Notes: a model not told the origin generated them from the letters alone. Shown: positions 52,870-61,989, counted from the stretch's first letter. The stretch: DNA of 64,000 bases from Metabacillus niabensis (GCF_902829255.1 NZ_CADEPK010000353.1:1-64000); one strand, 5' to 3'. Made by a program: numbers and translations.

Positions 52870-55149
52870 ATGTTAAAATCAAAGCGTTCAGCCTACTTAT
52901 TCTTTTTCATTCTTATTGCAGTATACTACGCTAGTCTCATTTTATTTCACGACAATCTCTGGATGAGAGCCTTTATCGCATCCTTTCTTCCCATTGTCGC
53001 AGGCCTTGTAAGCTTTTCTTGGACGTTTAAAGCTTATCAAACGATGGCAGATAAAAATCGCTATTTTTGGCTCCTATTTAGTATTGGGATTTTATTTTTT
53101 ACGCTATTTCATTTCACCTTATTATTTTTTCTTTTAACTAACCGGACACACAATATAGAAATCGCTATCATTTTATTATCCGCTTATTTGCTATTTCTTA
53201 CCGGGTTAGCATATAAAATTAGACAAATCAAAACAAATCCAAATCGTCCTTTTTTCTTTAATCTCATCATCTTTATGACAGTTGTCATGACGGTTAGTAT
53301 TCATTACATCGTTAATCCTATTTTGCCTTATAGAAATTTCTCGCTTATCTCAACGAGTATTTCGTTATGCTTTCCAGTCATCATTTGGAGCATATCTTTT
53401 ACAATCACTTACTTATTCTATCTGTTTCCCGCTATCCAAGATAAGAGGTCTTCCCTTTTTATTATAGGCGGCTCTATTATTCTAGTTATCGCGGATGTCA
53501 TCTATATTTTCCAAAATCTAAATAATGATTTTTTGCCAGGGAATATGACTGATCCATTGTTAACGATTGCCATCTTAATCATTGGACTTGGAGGCTTGTA
53601 CACGAAGGAAAAGACAAATGAGCGAGAATGGTTTACAGATACGTTAGCAAAAAATAATGGCTATATCTTCCCATACTTAAGCGTCATGATTTTACTCGTC
53701 CTTTATTTAGAAAGCACAAACTGGTATTATAATTCCCTTACGATCGGTCTTTGCCTAACATTGTTTTTAATTGTTGGCAGGCAAATTCTTTTAGTAAGAA
53801 AAAATTATTTATTAATTGCTGAATATCATCATTTAGCATACCACGATCCTCTTACAGGCTTATACAATCGCGCAAAATTAACAGAGGATTTTACCCAGCT
53901 TCAAGAAAAAATGGATTCAAGCCCGAACCCAATTGCATTGCTTTTATTCGATTTAGATCGATTTAAAAATATCAATGATTCGTTTGGACATTATATTGGC
54001 GATAGCCTATTAGAAGAAGTGGCGAAAAGACTAAAATCAAGCGCAAAGGAAAATGCACGCATTTACCGAATGGGTGGCGATGAATTCATCTTTTTATTAG
54101 TCAATGCGACAAAAGACGATAGTATCACAACGGCTAAACAGATTCTAGCTGAATTTTCTAGACCATTTAAAATTGCTGACTATGACATAACGATAACACC
54201 GAGTATTGGCATCAGCATGTATCCAGAAAACGCAGCAAACCCTGTCTCTTTACTAAAAAATGCTGATGCCGCCATGTATTTAGCTAAGGAAAAAGGAAAA
54301 AATAACTACCAATTTTATTGCTCTCAGCTAAATGAAACGATGAATCGAAAAATGCTGCTTGAAACTGAGCTGCGTAACGCCATTGAAAAAAATCAGCTAC
54401 AGCTTTATTATCAGCCTAAAATTGATTTGAAAACGAGAAAATTAGTCGGTATGGAGGCATTATTACGTTGGCAACACCCTACATTAGGGGTCATTGCACC
54501 AAGTGAGTTTATTCCGATTGCTGAAGAATCTAGACAAATTATTAGCATTGGCGAATGGGTACTTTTGACAGCCTGCAAGCAAAATAAACTGTGGCAGAAT
54601 AGCGGGCTCCCCCATCTTTCTGTTTCGGTCAACGTCTCTGTTCGCCAATTTCAAGACAGTGATTTTTTACTAACGGTGAAAAGGGTCATTGCTGAATCTG
54701 GACTTGATCCACAGTACTTAGAACTGGAAATAACGGAAAGCATCATGCAAAACATGAATGAATCGCTACTGATTTTAACCGGGCTAAGAAAGCTTGGCGT
54801 AAAGCTATCGATTGATGACTTTGGAACAGGCTATTCGTCCTTGCATGTTTTAAAGGAGCTTCCAATTGATACGCTAAAAATCGATAAATCATTTATTGAC
54901 AATATTTCAGATCCAAAAAATCAGTCGATGGTAAAAACAATTATTGATTTAGGGTTAAATTTCAACTTAAATATCGTTGCTGAAGGAATTGAGCATGAGC
55001 ATCAAGCACAGGTTCTCTCAAGCTTTAACTGCAACTATGGACAAGGCTATCTCTTTTCAAAACCAATTCCGACTGAACAATTCAATCATCTACTCATACA
55101 AATAAAAATAGGCGGAAGCACACTAGGTTGTAAGAGTACGAATTTTTAA
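52870..55149 (+). CDS. Membrane GGDEF-EAL c-di-GMP cyclase/phosphodiesterase
   Basis: 759 residues. About eight N-terminal membrane helices (1 to about 310). A GGDEF domain (about 320-475: HDPLTGLYNRAKL, LLLFDLDRFKNINDSFGH, YRMGGDEFIFLL) follows with an intact GGDEF. An EAL domain (about 490-745) carries GMEALLRWQHP, LSVSVNVSVRQF, SIDDFGTGYSSL, DTLKIDKSFI and VAEGIEH. Both halves look catalytically complete, so either or both activities are possible. A c-di-GMP riboswitch lies upstream, giving feedback. It likely tunes the switch between motility and biofilm. Confidence 0.95.
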   Translation: MLKSKRSAYLFFFILIAVYYASLILFHDNLWMRAFIASFLPIVAGLVSFSWTFKAYQTMADKNRYFWLLFSIGILFFTLFHFTLLFFLLTNRTHNIEIAIILLSAYLLFLTGLAYKIRQIKTNPNRPFFFNLIIFMTVVMTVSIHYIVNPILPYRNFSLISTSISLCFPVIIWSISFTITYLFYLFPAIQDKRSSLFIIGGSIILVIADVIYIFQNLNNDFLPGNMTDPLLTIAILIIGLGGLYTKEKTNEREWFTDTLAKNNGYIFPYLSVMILLVLYLESTNWYYNSLTIGLCLTLFLIVGRQILLVRKNYLLIAEYHHLAYHDPLTGLYNRAKLTEDFTQLQEKMDSSPNPIALLLFDLDRFKNINDSFGHYIGDSLLEEVAKRLKSSAKENARIYRMGGDEFIFLLVNATKDDSITTAKQILAEFSRPFKIADYDITITPSIGISMYPENAANPVSLLKNADAAMYLAKEKGKNNYQFYCSQLNETMNRKMLLETELRNAIEKNQLQLYYQPKIDLKTRKLVGMEALLRWQHPTLGVIAPSEFIPIAEESRQIISIGEWVLLTACKQNKLWQNSGLPHLSVSVNVSVRQFQDSDFLLTVKRVIAESGLDPQYLELEITESIMQNMNESLLILTGLRKLGVKLSIDDFGTGYSSLHVLKELPIDTLKIDKSFIDNISDPKNQSMVKTIIDLGLNFNLNIVAEGIEHEHQAQVLSSFNCNYGQGYLFSKPIPTEQFNHLLIQIKIGGSTLGCKSTNF

Positions 55150-55165
55150 AAAGGGAAAGATAAAT

Positions 55166-55210
55166 AAGGACATATCCTATGTTATTAGACTAATAGGGTA
55201 TGTCCTTTTC
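55166..55210 (+). terminator. Terminator of the GGDEF-EAL gene
   Basis: AAGGACATATCCTAT and ATAGGGTATGTCCTT form a nearly perfect 15-base stem followed by TTC. Confidence 0.8.
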
Positions 55211-55268
55211 TTATCCTGAATTTCCCCACTACCTTTAGCATGAAGCAGAAATGACTTAATTTAAGTGA

Positions 55269-56051
55269 CTATAGTTCCAGCTCATCTAACCTTCCCATTA
55301 GCTTTTTATAGCTCACCAAGGTTTCTTTATCAACAACTTTAGAACCAGATTGAAAATAAACAATATCCCCTGTTCCATCGTTTATTTGATTCCTTGCTTC
55401 GAGAATTCGCTTTAGATTTTTTGCGGTACCTACACTTCCTGAAATAATGTCCACCTTTTCAGGAAAGATTTCCCTTACGCTATTTTCGAAATATGGGAAA
55501 TGAGTACAGCCAAGAACAATCGTTCCATACTGCTCTAGATCCAATGCACTTACCTTTTCTCTTAAATATGGTACAACGACCTCTTCTCTAAATTCAAAGC
55601 TCTCGGCAAATTCGACTAGACCAGGGAGTGGCAAGCTTTCAACAATATCATGATGGTCTATACTTTTTACGAGATTATGGAATTTTTCCTCTTTGAGAGT
55701 CAAGCTAGTCGCCAATACTAATACTTTTTTTCGCTTTCCTTTACAGCTTTGAACAGCAGGCTTTACCGCCGGTTCAATCCCTAAAATAGGGAAGTCATAC
55801 TTTTTTCGAAGATCATCAACCGCGATACTTGTAGCAGTATTACAAGCAATCACCAATGCCTTCACACCTTGATTTGCCATAAAGTCGGCCGCACGAAAAA
55901 TATAATCCCTTACCTCTTCCTTTGGCTTTTCTCCATAAGGAACATGTGAGGTGTCTGCATAAAAGATATAGTCTTCATTCGGTAGGTACTTCAATGCTTG
56001 ATGAAGTACAGTTATTCCACCGATACCAGAATCAAAAAAACCAATTCTCAT
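55269..56051 (-). CDS. murI: Glutamate racemase
   Basis: 260 residues. Motifs: FFDSGIGGITVLHQALKYLPNEDYIFYADTSHVPYG; both catalytic cysteines (VIACNTATS and VLGCTHFPYF). It makes D-glutamate for peptidoglycan. ATG at 56051 with GGGAAG upstream; a GTG three codons earlier (56060) is possible. Bacillus has racE and yrpC as paralogues; I cannot say which this corresponds to. Confidence 0.93.
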   Translation of the reverse strand: MRIGFFDSGIGGITVLHQALKYLPNEDYIFYADTSHVPYGEKPKEEVRDYIFRAADFMANQGVKALVIACNTATSIAVDDLRKKYDFPILGIEPAVKPAVQSCKGKRKKVLVLATSLTLKEEKFHNLVKSIDHHDIVESLPLPGLVEFAESFEFREEVVVPYLREKVSALDLEQYGTIVLGCTHFPYFENSVREIFPEKVDIISGSVGTAKNLKRILEARNQINDGTGDIVYFQSGSKVVDKETLVSYKKLMGRLDELEL

Positions 56052-56112
56052 TACGTTCACTCTTCCCTTTATTAATGCTGTTCTATTCTTTCATCATCTC
56101 CGAAAGAATGAC

Positions 56113-56973
56113 CTATTCACTTAACATTTCAATAAATTTTAACAAAGCTATTGGTAAATAGTTTTCCTTTCGATAAATAAACATCGTTTTGACTTTCCCG
56201 TAGGAATTCGGCAATGAATGCTGTTTAACAGTTCCTGCTTGTACATGATTTTCAACTACACTGGAAGGAAGCATGCTAATACCGAGACCTGCAGCTACAC
56301 AACCGATAATTCCATCTATCGTGCCAAACTCCATTATCTTATAGGGTATCATTTTTTCTATGTGTAGCCATTGTTCAAACCTTTCCCGATAAGCACATCC
56401 TTTATGAAAAACAAGCAATGTTCTTGTTTGAATATCTTTGATTGAAGCTATTGATGGATGGACGTTATCTGTAATGATAACGAGTTCCTCCTCGAATACT
56501 TCTTTCTCTATGAGATCAGGGTGATGAATAGGTCCAGACACAAAGGCACCATCAAGTTCATACTGAAGAATACCTTGAATACTTTGTTCAGTAGAGCCTG
56601 TTTTTAACGTTAAATCTACCTCTGGAAAGTGTCTATGATACTTTGAAAATAGGACTGGCAGGCGAACTGCTGCGGTTGTTTCCATTGAACCAATCATTAA
56701 AGAACCTTTTTGCGTTTGCTCATCCATCATCACATGTTTCGTTTCTTCTATAAGATCGAATATTTTTTCCGTATACGAAAGCAACAGGCTTCCTTTAGTT
56801 GTTAATACAGTACCACGATTATGCCTATAGAAAAGCGTTGTTTGAAGATCCGATTCCAGCTGCTGAATTTTCATTGTGATATTAGACTGCGCATATTGAA
56901 GCTCTCTTGCAGCTTTCGATATACTTCCTAGCCTTGCGACAGTCTGGAAAATTTTCAACGAGTGCAAATCCAT
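56113..56973 (-). CDS. LysR-family transcriptional regulator
   Basis: 286 residues from ATG at 56973 (GGAGG seven bases upstream). N-terminal helix-turn-helix MDLHSLKIFQTVARLGSISKAARELQYAQSNITMKIQQLESDLQTTLFYRHNRGTVLT and the usual LysR effector domain (GSLMIGSMETTAAVRLPVLFSKYHRHFPEVDLTLKTGSTEQ). Divergent from the nitronate monooxygenase gene, which is its likely target. Confidence 0.92.
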   Translation of the reverse strand: MDLHSLKIFQTVARLGSISKAARELQYAQSNITMKIQQLESDLQTTLFYRHNRGTVLTTKGSLLLSYTEKIFDLIEETKHVMMDEQTQKGSLMIGSMETTAAVRLPVLFSKYHRHFPEVDLTLKTGSTEQSIQGILQYELDGAFVSGPIHHPDLIEKEVFEEELVIITDNVHPSIASIKDIQTRTLLVFHKGCAYRERFEQWLHIEKMIPYKIMEFGTIDGIIGCVAAGLGISMLPSSVVENHVQAGTVKQHSLPNSYGKVKTMFIYRKENYLPIALLKFIEMLSE

Positions 56974-57247
56974 AAAATTCCTCCACCACTTTTCAGATAT
57001 CAAAATACCTGATAGCAAATCTCATTATTATGTATTATTCAATATACCAAAAAAGAGATATGCTTTAAATAGATTATTTTTTGGAAGAATTTCAACTTCG
57101 AAAATGAATCTCTAATTGCAGTTGAACATTGCCTTTCTAAACTCTATTTATACGATTGGACAGTTGATGGGGTCCATCTTGGTAGGAATCCTTATCATCT
57201 TGAGAGAAATCTAAAGGAAAATCAAATGACAGACGAGGTGAGAAATC

Positions 57248-58333
57248 ATGTTTAGTAATGAAATGACAGAGCTTTTAAACATTAAATACCCTATTATACA
57301 AGCTCCTATGGCTGGCGGGATAACAACCTCAACATTAGTCGCTGAGGTTTCAAATTCTGGGGGGCTAGGGATGATTGGCGCAGGGTATATGACTCCTGTT
57401 CAAATACGAGAACAAATTAGGGAAATAAAGAAGCTAACTTCAAATCCGTTTGGGATTAATCTATTTGTTCCTAACGAATTTAGAGTGACAGAGAATGAAA
57501 TAAAATCTTCCAATCAGCTCTTAGACCCTATTCGTCAGCAGTTACATTTACCTCAGCAAGATAACTTTGAACCACCATATTTCGAGAGTGTTTTTGAGGA
57601 ATTTATTCAACAAATAAAAGTTGTCATGGAAGAAAAGATTCCTATTTGTTCATTTACATTTGGCATTCCTTCTAGAGAATGGATGACTGAATTAAAAAAA
57701 TCAAACATAATTCTGATCGGAACTGCTACAACTGTTACAGAGGCAGTTGAAAACGAAAAAGCAGGAATGGATATTGTTGTTGTTCAAGGTAGTGAAGCTG
57801 GTGGACATCGCGGGAACTTTATTAACCGTTCACAAGAAAGCTCGATTGGGTTAATGTCCTTAATTCCCCAGGTTGTTGACAATGTTAGCATTCCTGTTGT
57901 TGCTGCAGGAGGAATTATGGATGGAAGAGGGTTAATAGCCTCGAAATGTTTAGGCGCAATGGGTGTACAAATGGGGACGGCTTTTTTGACCTGTATTGAA
58001 AGTGGCGCACATAAGGTTCATAAAGAAGCAATCCTTCATGCTAAAGAAGACGAAACGATTTTAACTCGTTCATTTTCAGGTAAATGGGCCAGAGGTATTA
58101 ATAATAAATTTATTATCGAAATGAAGAAACACGAAGCATTTTTACCAGACTTCCCTATTCAAAATACACTTACTCAAGATATTCGCAAAGCTTCTATTCT
58201 CCAAAACAAGCAAGATTTTACGCCACTATGGTCTGGTCAAAGCCCAAGATTGGCGAAAAATCAAACCGTTGAATCATTAATTCAAACTATTATAGCTGAA
58301 GCAAGAAAATTAATTTCTATAGAAGCAAGGTAA
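57248..58333 (+). CDS. Nitronate monooxygenase (2-nitropropane dioxygenase type)
   Basis: 361 residues. FMN-binding TIM barrel: YPIIQAPMAGGITTSTLVAEVSNSGGLGMIGAGYMTP, GSEAGGHRG (catalytic histidine region), VVAAGGIMDGRGLIASKCLGAMGVQMGTAFL. It oxidises alkyl nitronates such as propionate-3-nitronate, using FMN. ATG after GAGGTGAG. Paired with a divergent LysR gene. Confidence 0.92.
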   Translation: MFSNEMTELLNIKYPIIQAPMAGGITTSTLVAEVSNSGGLGMIGAGYMTPVQIREQIREIKKLTSNPFGINLFVPNEFRVTENEIKSSNQLLDPIRQQLHLPQQDNFEPPYFESVFEEFIQQIKVVMEEKIPICSFTFGIPSREWMTELKKSNIILIGTATTVTEAVENEKAGMDIVVVQGSEAGGHRGNFINRSQESSIGLMSLIPQVVDNVSIPVVAAGGIMDGRGLIASKCLGAMGVQMGTAFLTCIESGAHKVHKEAILHAKEDETILTRSFSGKWARGINNKFIIEMKKHEAFLPDFPIQNTLTQDIRKASILQNKQDFTPLWSGQSPRLAKNQTVESLIQTIIAEARKLISIEAR

Positions 58334-58345
58334 TGCTAATATACA

Positions 58346-58375
58346 CAAAAAGCCTAGCTGTAAAAGCTAGGTTTT
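58346..58375. terminator. Bidirectional terminator between nitronate monooxygenase and HIT genes
   Basis: CCTAGCT and AGCTAGG flank a short loop, with A- and T-rich ends, between convergent genes. Confidence 0.75.
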
Positions 58376-58385
58376 CGTCTATACC

Positions 58386-58814
58386 TTATTGAAGTATTCC
58401 TTTGATTACTTCAACTAATTCATTTCTTGTCTCTAACAATTTACTCTTTAAGCCTTCATTATTTAAAGGGGTTTCTAAATAGAAATCCGCAAACGGCTGA
58501 TGCTTATATCTTGGTACAACATGCATATGATAATGAGATAATTCACTAAATATTCCCCCATTTTGGCATATAGTTATCCCGTCAGGTTTATATAGTGTCT
58601 TAATAGCTTTTGCAAGCAGCCTTGATGTCTGCATGATAGCATTCGCCGTTTCTTCATCCAGTTCATCAACATCTTCAAAATGCCCTTTTGGAAGGATCAT
58701 AACATGTCCTTCATTAAATGGGTCATGGTCTAAAATGCAGCAAATAAAATCGTCCTCATAAACGACATTCACACGTTTCATCTTATTAGCTAACTCACAC
58801 CCTAAACAACTCAC
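58386..58814 (-). CDS. HIT-family hydrolase
   Basis: 142 residues: CLGCELANKMKRVNVVYEDDFICCILDHDPFNEGHVMILPKGH and the histidine triad YHMHVVPRY. Family members split nucleotide-conjugated phosphoesters such as Ap4A or AMP conjugates. Start ATG after AGAGGTGATTC. The two N-terminal cysteines (CLGC) with later HxH are typical of the zinc-bearing HIT group. Single gene. Confidence 0.9.
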   Translation of the reverse strand: MSCLGCELANKMKRVNVVYEDDFICCILDHDPFNEGHVMILPKGHFEDVDELDEETANAIMQTSRLLAKAIKTLYKPDGITICQNGGIFSELSHYHMHVVPRYKHQPFADFYLETPLNNEGLKSKLLETRNELVEVIKGILQ

Positions 58815-58937
58815 AGAATCACCTCTCTGTTGTATTTCTTTTTCTATATATCATTTCCTTCTTTACCTTCTAAACTACTCTTTTTCCGCCATACCCCCTC
58901 CTCCGCTCGTCTTCCCCTGTGAATAAAGACCCTTATT

Positions 58938-59089
58938 TTGTATAATAGAATTAGGATATGTCGAACAAGAAAGGAAATTGTAGAACGAGCAACTAGTCTG
59001 GGAGTCGAATCAACCTGAAAATCGCCAAGGCGAATAACTAAGCTTTTGACGTTTACAAGAAAATCCGTTATGACTCTTCTATCCTGTGA
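58938..59089 (+). pseudogene. Decayed Spo0E-like aspartyl-phosphate phosphatase gene
   Basis: Frame 1 from a TTG at 58938 reads ...RTRKEIVERATSLGVEST, then TGA; a neighbouring frame continues NLKIAKANN, TAA, then AFDVYKKIRYDSSIL. Joined, the pieces line up with the Spo0E-like pattern (RxELxxxAxxxGLxxxxxLKxSQELDxLLxxYxK) in length and spacing. One frameshift and one stop separate them, and the SQELD core is changed, so it would not be functional. Such proteins dephosphorylate Spo0A-P. The resemblance rests on pattern reading only. Confidence 0.4.
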
Positions 59090-59507
59090 TTCAAGTGAAT
59101 AAGTTATTACAAACGATGGACACGTCCTTTTTAAATGTTGGAGGAGGAAGTGCAGGGTTACCCGACAATTTCACTTATCAATTTTTTCAGATGCCTTTTC
59201 AGCCAAAAAGTAGTTATATCATCGACTTAACGAATATATTATTTTTGAAGAGGACTAGTTTTACAGTTTGCAAGGAATTCCATTCTTTTATTGATGGAGT
59301 AAACAATTGCTGGGTTAAATTTAACTAACTATTTCTTGAGACTTCCGAATATTTAAAGCAACTTAACATGAATAAATTGAAATTCAAATCTTTTTGCTCT
59401 CATAATTACGAGCATATATATGTCAATAACAGAATAAATCATTTGCTGAAGCTACATATGACCTTCAGAACCGATAGAACTGATGAAACAAAGAGGAGGA
59501 CGACAAG
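59090..59507. other. Gene-less region before the Band-7-like gene
   Basis: About 420 bp. An 80-codon open frame (59086-59328) has no ribosome-binding site, a non-protein-like composition and overlaps the Spo0E-like remnant, so I do not call it. A promoter for the downstream pair must be here; none is clear. Confidence 0.35.
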
Positions 59508-60434
59508 ATGAATTTAATTGATGTACAACCTGTCAAATTTAGTTTTTTTGAGAAGCCACCTGCATCATCGATGACACAAGCCTTTGTTTATACAAATGAA
59601 AATAATAATTTTTTAGTTGTGAAAAATGGTGACCGCATTTCCCGCAGTGATTTACGGGCAGGAAAATATACGAAGATGTATATCGTCAATATGTCGACGT
59701 TAAATTTCCATTTTGAAAAAGAGGTCCCTTCTCAGGATCGCGGTCGCCAATTTTTAATTGACTTATCGATTGATTATAAGGTTGTTGACCCAATTTCATT
59801 AATCCAACAAAATGCTGGAGAAATCGTAACCTATATTAAAAAGAAGCTTCCATATTGGCTTGAGGAAATTACGATCGATTACCCAATTTCTGAGTCAAAA
59901 CGAGTGAAGCGTCATATCGAGGATCTTCACGAGCATTCATCAATGGTTGCAGGCTTAAAACAAGTCGGTGTTGCGATTACTGATATAAATGTTCTTGTGA
60001 AGCAAAGTACAAATGATCAGGAGCATGATAAAAAATTTAGAGAGATTGACCAGGAGCATGAGCTTGAGGTTCACCGTCGGGAAAAGAGATTAATGAAGGC
60101 TCGCTCACTTGCTAAGGAAATACAGGATGCAATCGAAAAGGGTGACTTGCTGACTGCCTTACTTATTGCTGAGGAAAATCAGGATGCTCGTGATATCGTG
60201 AAAGCTCGCTTACAAAATGAGGAAGGCTTCCGTCTCGAAGTGCAGGACCAAGTCAGAAAATTGCTGCTTGACCCTTCCGTTAGTGAGTTTGAAGCGAAGG
60301 AGCAAATTGCGAAAATAAGAGCATACTTCCCACATGACCCTATACCTGAGAGCAAGCGTCTATCAGATGTCAGCTATGAGGCAGATCCTCTAGATGATTT
60401 GAAACGTCTTTATCATTCAACAAAAGGAGAGTAG
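59508..60434 (+). CDS. Band-7/SPFH-like cytoplasmic protein of unknown function
   Basis: 308 residues, no signal peptide or membrane helix. Residues about 30-180 have a beta-alpha pattern with RGRQFLIDLSIDYKVVDPISLIQQNAGEIVTYIKKKL, similar to the SPFH/Band-7 core (Y-x-V-x-DP). A helical, charged region (about 190-290: EHDKKFREIDQEHELEVHRREKRLMKARSLAKEIQDAIEKGDLL...) like the flotillin stalk follows. GAGGAGG precedes the ATG. The next gene starts seven bases after its stop and encodes a membrane SH3 protein, so they likely act together. The family assignment is by pattern, not alignment. Confidence 0.6.
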   Translation: MNLIDVQPVKFSFFEKPPASSMTQAFVYTNENNNFLVVKNGDRISRSDLRAGKYTKMYIVNMSTLNFHFEKEVPSQDRGRQFLIDLSIDYKVVDPISLIQQNAGEIVTYIKKKLPYWLEEITIDYPISESKRVKRHIEDLHEHSSMVAGLKQVGVAITDINVLVKQSTNDQEHDKKFREIDQEHELEVHRREKRLMKARSLAKEIQDAIEKGDLLTALLIAEENQDARDIVKARLQNEEGFRLEVQDQVRKLLLDPSVSEFEAKEQIAKIRAYFPHDPIPESKRLSDVSYEADPLDDLKRLYHSTKGE

Positions 60435-60441
60435 GTGAACT

Positions 60442-61215
60442 GTGGAAACCATTATCAATCAACTATTTTGGCTTTGGGTCCCACTGTCATTACTGCCTGT
60501 TTGGCTACGAATCGCCATCATCACATATATCGTGGTTGTATGCCTAAGACCAATTATTATACGCCTACTCCCCCGTCTAATAAAATGGGGCAGTATTTTG
60601 CTACAAAAAATAACTGAACTCGTCTCATTGGCTTTCATGAAGCTTGCACATCGCAAGCTAATGAAACGACGTGATGAAGGCAACTATGTCATTCCAGCAT
60701 GGGTTGACGTGATGGAGGATAGCGTTGCCTTCCTATTAAAGGGATTTATGAAAACTGAGCAACTGTTCAAAAAACGGACAAGAAATAAATACACGCTAAG
60801 AAAAACGTTCCGGATTACCGCACTTTTATTAGCTATCATTTTACCTATGGCCATTATCAACAACCCAACGACGACCTATTCAAAATCGTGGTACCAATTT
60901 GAAAAATGGGCATCAGAGGAAAAGGTAAAAAAAGCTTTAGGCTTTGATTTGAGTGATTTGCAAGGAAAGGTAGGAACGACTTTAAAGCAGGTTGAAGGCG
61001 TAGAATACACACTAAAGGAGCAATATGAAGAAGGCGGCAATATCCGAGAAACCCCTTCCCTAGACGGAAATATTGTTGATAGCTTAAAACTAGGTGAAAC
61101 TGTAACATACTTAGAGGAAGAAGAAACTGATAATCGTGGAATCACTTGGCTAAAGGTGAAAACCGCTGATGGAAAAGAAGGCTGGATTTCTGCCAATATT
61201 GTTGTAAAAGCATAG
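60442..61215 (+). CDS. Membrane protein with C-terminal SH3b domain
   Basis: 257 residues. Hydrophobic segments about 8-45 and 128-146, separated by a basic cytoplasmic stretch (LAHRKLMKRRDEGNYVIPAWVDVMEDSVAFLLKGFMKTEQLFKKRTRNKY). An SH3b domain follows at about 185-257 (YTLKEQYEEGGNIRETPSLDGNIVDSLKLGETVTYLEEEETDNRGITWLKVKTADGKEGWISANIVV). The SH3b part should face outside and bind wall material. GAGTAGGTG precedes the start. Co-transcribed with the Band-7-like gene. Confidence 0.75.
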   Translation: METIINQLFWLWVPLSLLPVWLRIAIITYIVVVCLRPIIIRLLPRLIKWGSILLQKITELVSLAFMKLAHRKLMKRRDEGNYVIPAWVDVMEDSVAFLLKGFMKTEQLFKKRTRNKYTLRKTFRITALLLAIILPMAIINNPTTTYSKSWYQFEKWASEEKVKKALGFDLSDLQGKVGTTLKQVEGVEYTLKEQYEEGGNIRETPSLDGNIVDSLKLGETVTYLEEEETDNRGITWLKVKTADGKEGWISANIVVKA

Positions 61216-61223
61216 GGTTAAAG

Positions 61224-61279
61224 GAGAAGGAACAATCCTTTTCACCATACAAAAGGGTCCGAATCGTTCCTTCTCATTT
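61224..61279 (+). terminator. Hairpin after the SH3b gene
   Basis: GAGAAGGAAC and GTTCCTTCTC form a perfect ten-base stem around a loop that contains a second small stem; only a weak T-tract follows. Confidence 0.55.
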
Positions 61280-61287
61280 CGATTTCA

Positions 61288-61845
61288 TTAATTTTCAAAT
61301 CTAGGAATTTTATAAATCGTTTGGCTTTCAGCAATGATTTGACTGCGATACAAGTCGGTGATCTTTTGATAACGAATTTCATATGTATCAACTAATCGTG
61401 CAGCCTTCTCTATTCGTCTTTCTAGCGTATCACGGGTAATGTTAAGCTCGACTCGCTTGTGGTTTTCTAGCGTGACAATTGAACGATTCCCCTTCGGATC
61501 GATACTTCGAACATGCCGATAGGAAATCCAGCAATTTTCTGACTTTGTCGGTGAACAGGTTGGAATCATACACATTTTTGATCTTTCACTAATTAATACC
61601 GGGAGCAGCCTTTGATTGCGCAAAATTCCGCCTGCCGATTGATTTCTCCCTGGTAAATCAGCACCAAAATACTCTAAACTATTCATGACAATCTTTCTCG
61701 GATTCTCTTTAACCTGTATTTCTTGATATACCTCCATCACATGGCTATGAAGATAAGCTTGCTCTGTGTAAAATGGAGTAATAAGCATTGTATTTTCATG
61801 AATAATATAAGGATCCTCAACGATCGGTAATAAATGGTCATCCAT
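61288..61845 (-). CDS. comK: Competence transcription factor ComK
   Basis: 185 residues from ATG at 61845 (AGGGGAG upstream; an in-frame TTG at 61866 overlaps it). B. subtilis ComK has 192. Matching blocks: KIVMNSLEYFGADLPGRNQSAGGILRNQRLLPVLISERSKMCMIPTCSPTKSENCWISYRHV and the later VTLENHKRVELNITRDTLERRI. ComK binds AT-boxes and switches on DNA-uptake genes, including its own. Bacilli outside the subtilis group often carry two comK genes, one of uncertain activity; I cannot tell which type this is. Single gene, with a terminator-bearing opposite-strand transcript candidate next to its promoter. Confidence 0.88.
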   Translation of the reverse strand: MDDHLLPIVEDPYIIHENTMLITPFYTEQAYLHSHVMEVYQEIQVKENPRKIVMNSLEYFGADLPGRNQSAGGILRNQRLLPVLISERSKMCMIPTCSPTKSENCWISYRHVRSIDPKGNRSIVTLENHKRVELNITRDTLERRIEKAARLVDTYEIRYQKITDLYRSQIIAESQTIYKIPRFEN

Positions 61846-61901
61846 AACTTTTATAGCTCCCCTCAAAAAAATTCATTCTTTCATTTTTATGTGGAGTTGG
61901 A

Positions 61902-61989
61902 TATAATACCAAATGTAGTTGGAATCTTTTCAACTCCAAACAGTCCTTAAGCACACACCTCACCAAAGCTGTCGTGCTTAAGGATTTTT
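61902..61989 (+). ncRNA. Candidate small RNA opposite the comK promoter region
   Basis: A TATAAT box at 61902-61907 (weak -35 TTTCAT 17 bp upstream) is followed by a hairpin-prone AGTTGGAATCTTTTCAACT. A strong terminator comes next: TCCTTAAGCAC (61944-61954) paired with GTGCTTAAGGA (61974-61984) and TTTTT. There is no ORF. The RNA would be about 75 nt and its 5' end would overlap the comK leader. Alternatively the hairpin only stops read-through from the SH3b operon. Confidence 0.35.

Noticed and set aside
59086-59328. 80-codon plus-strand ORF before the Band-7-like gene
   Set aside because: GTG start without a ribosome-binding site, overlap with the Spo0E-like remnant, and no recognisable protein pattern.
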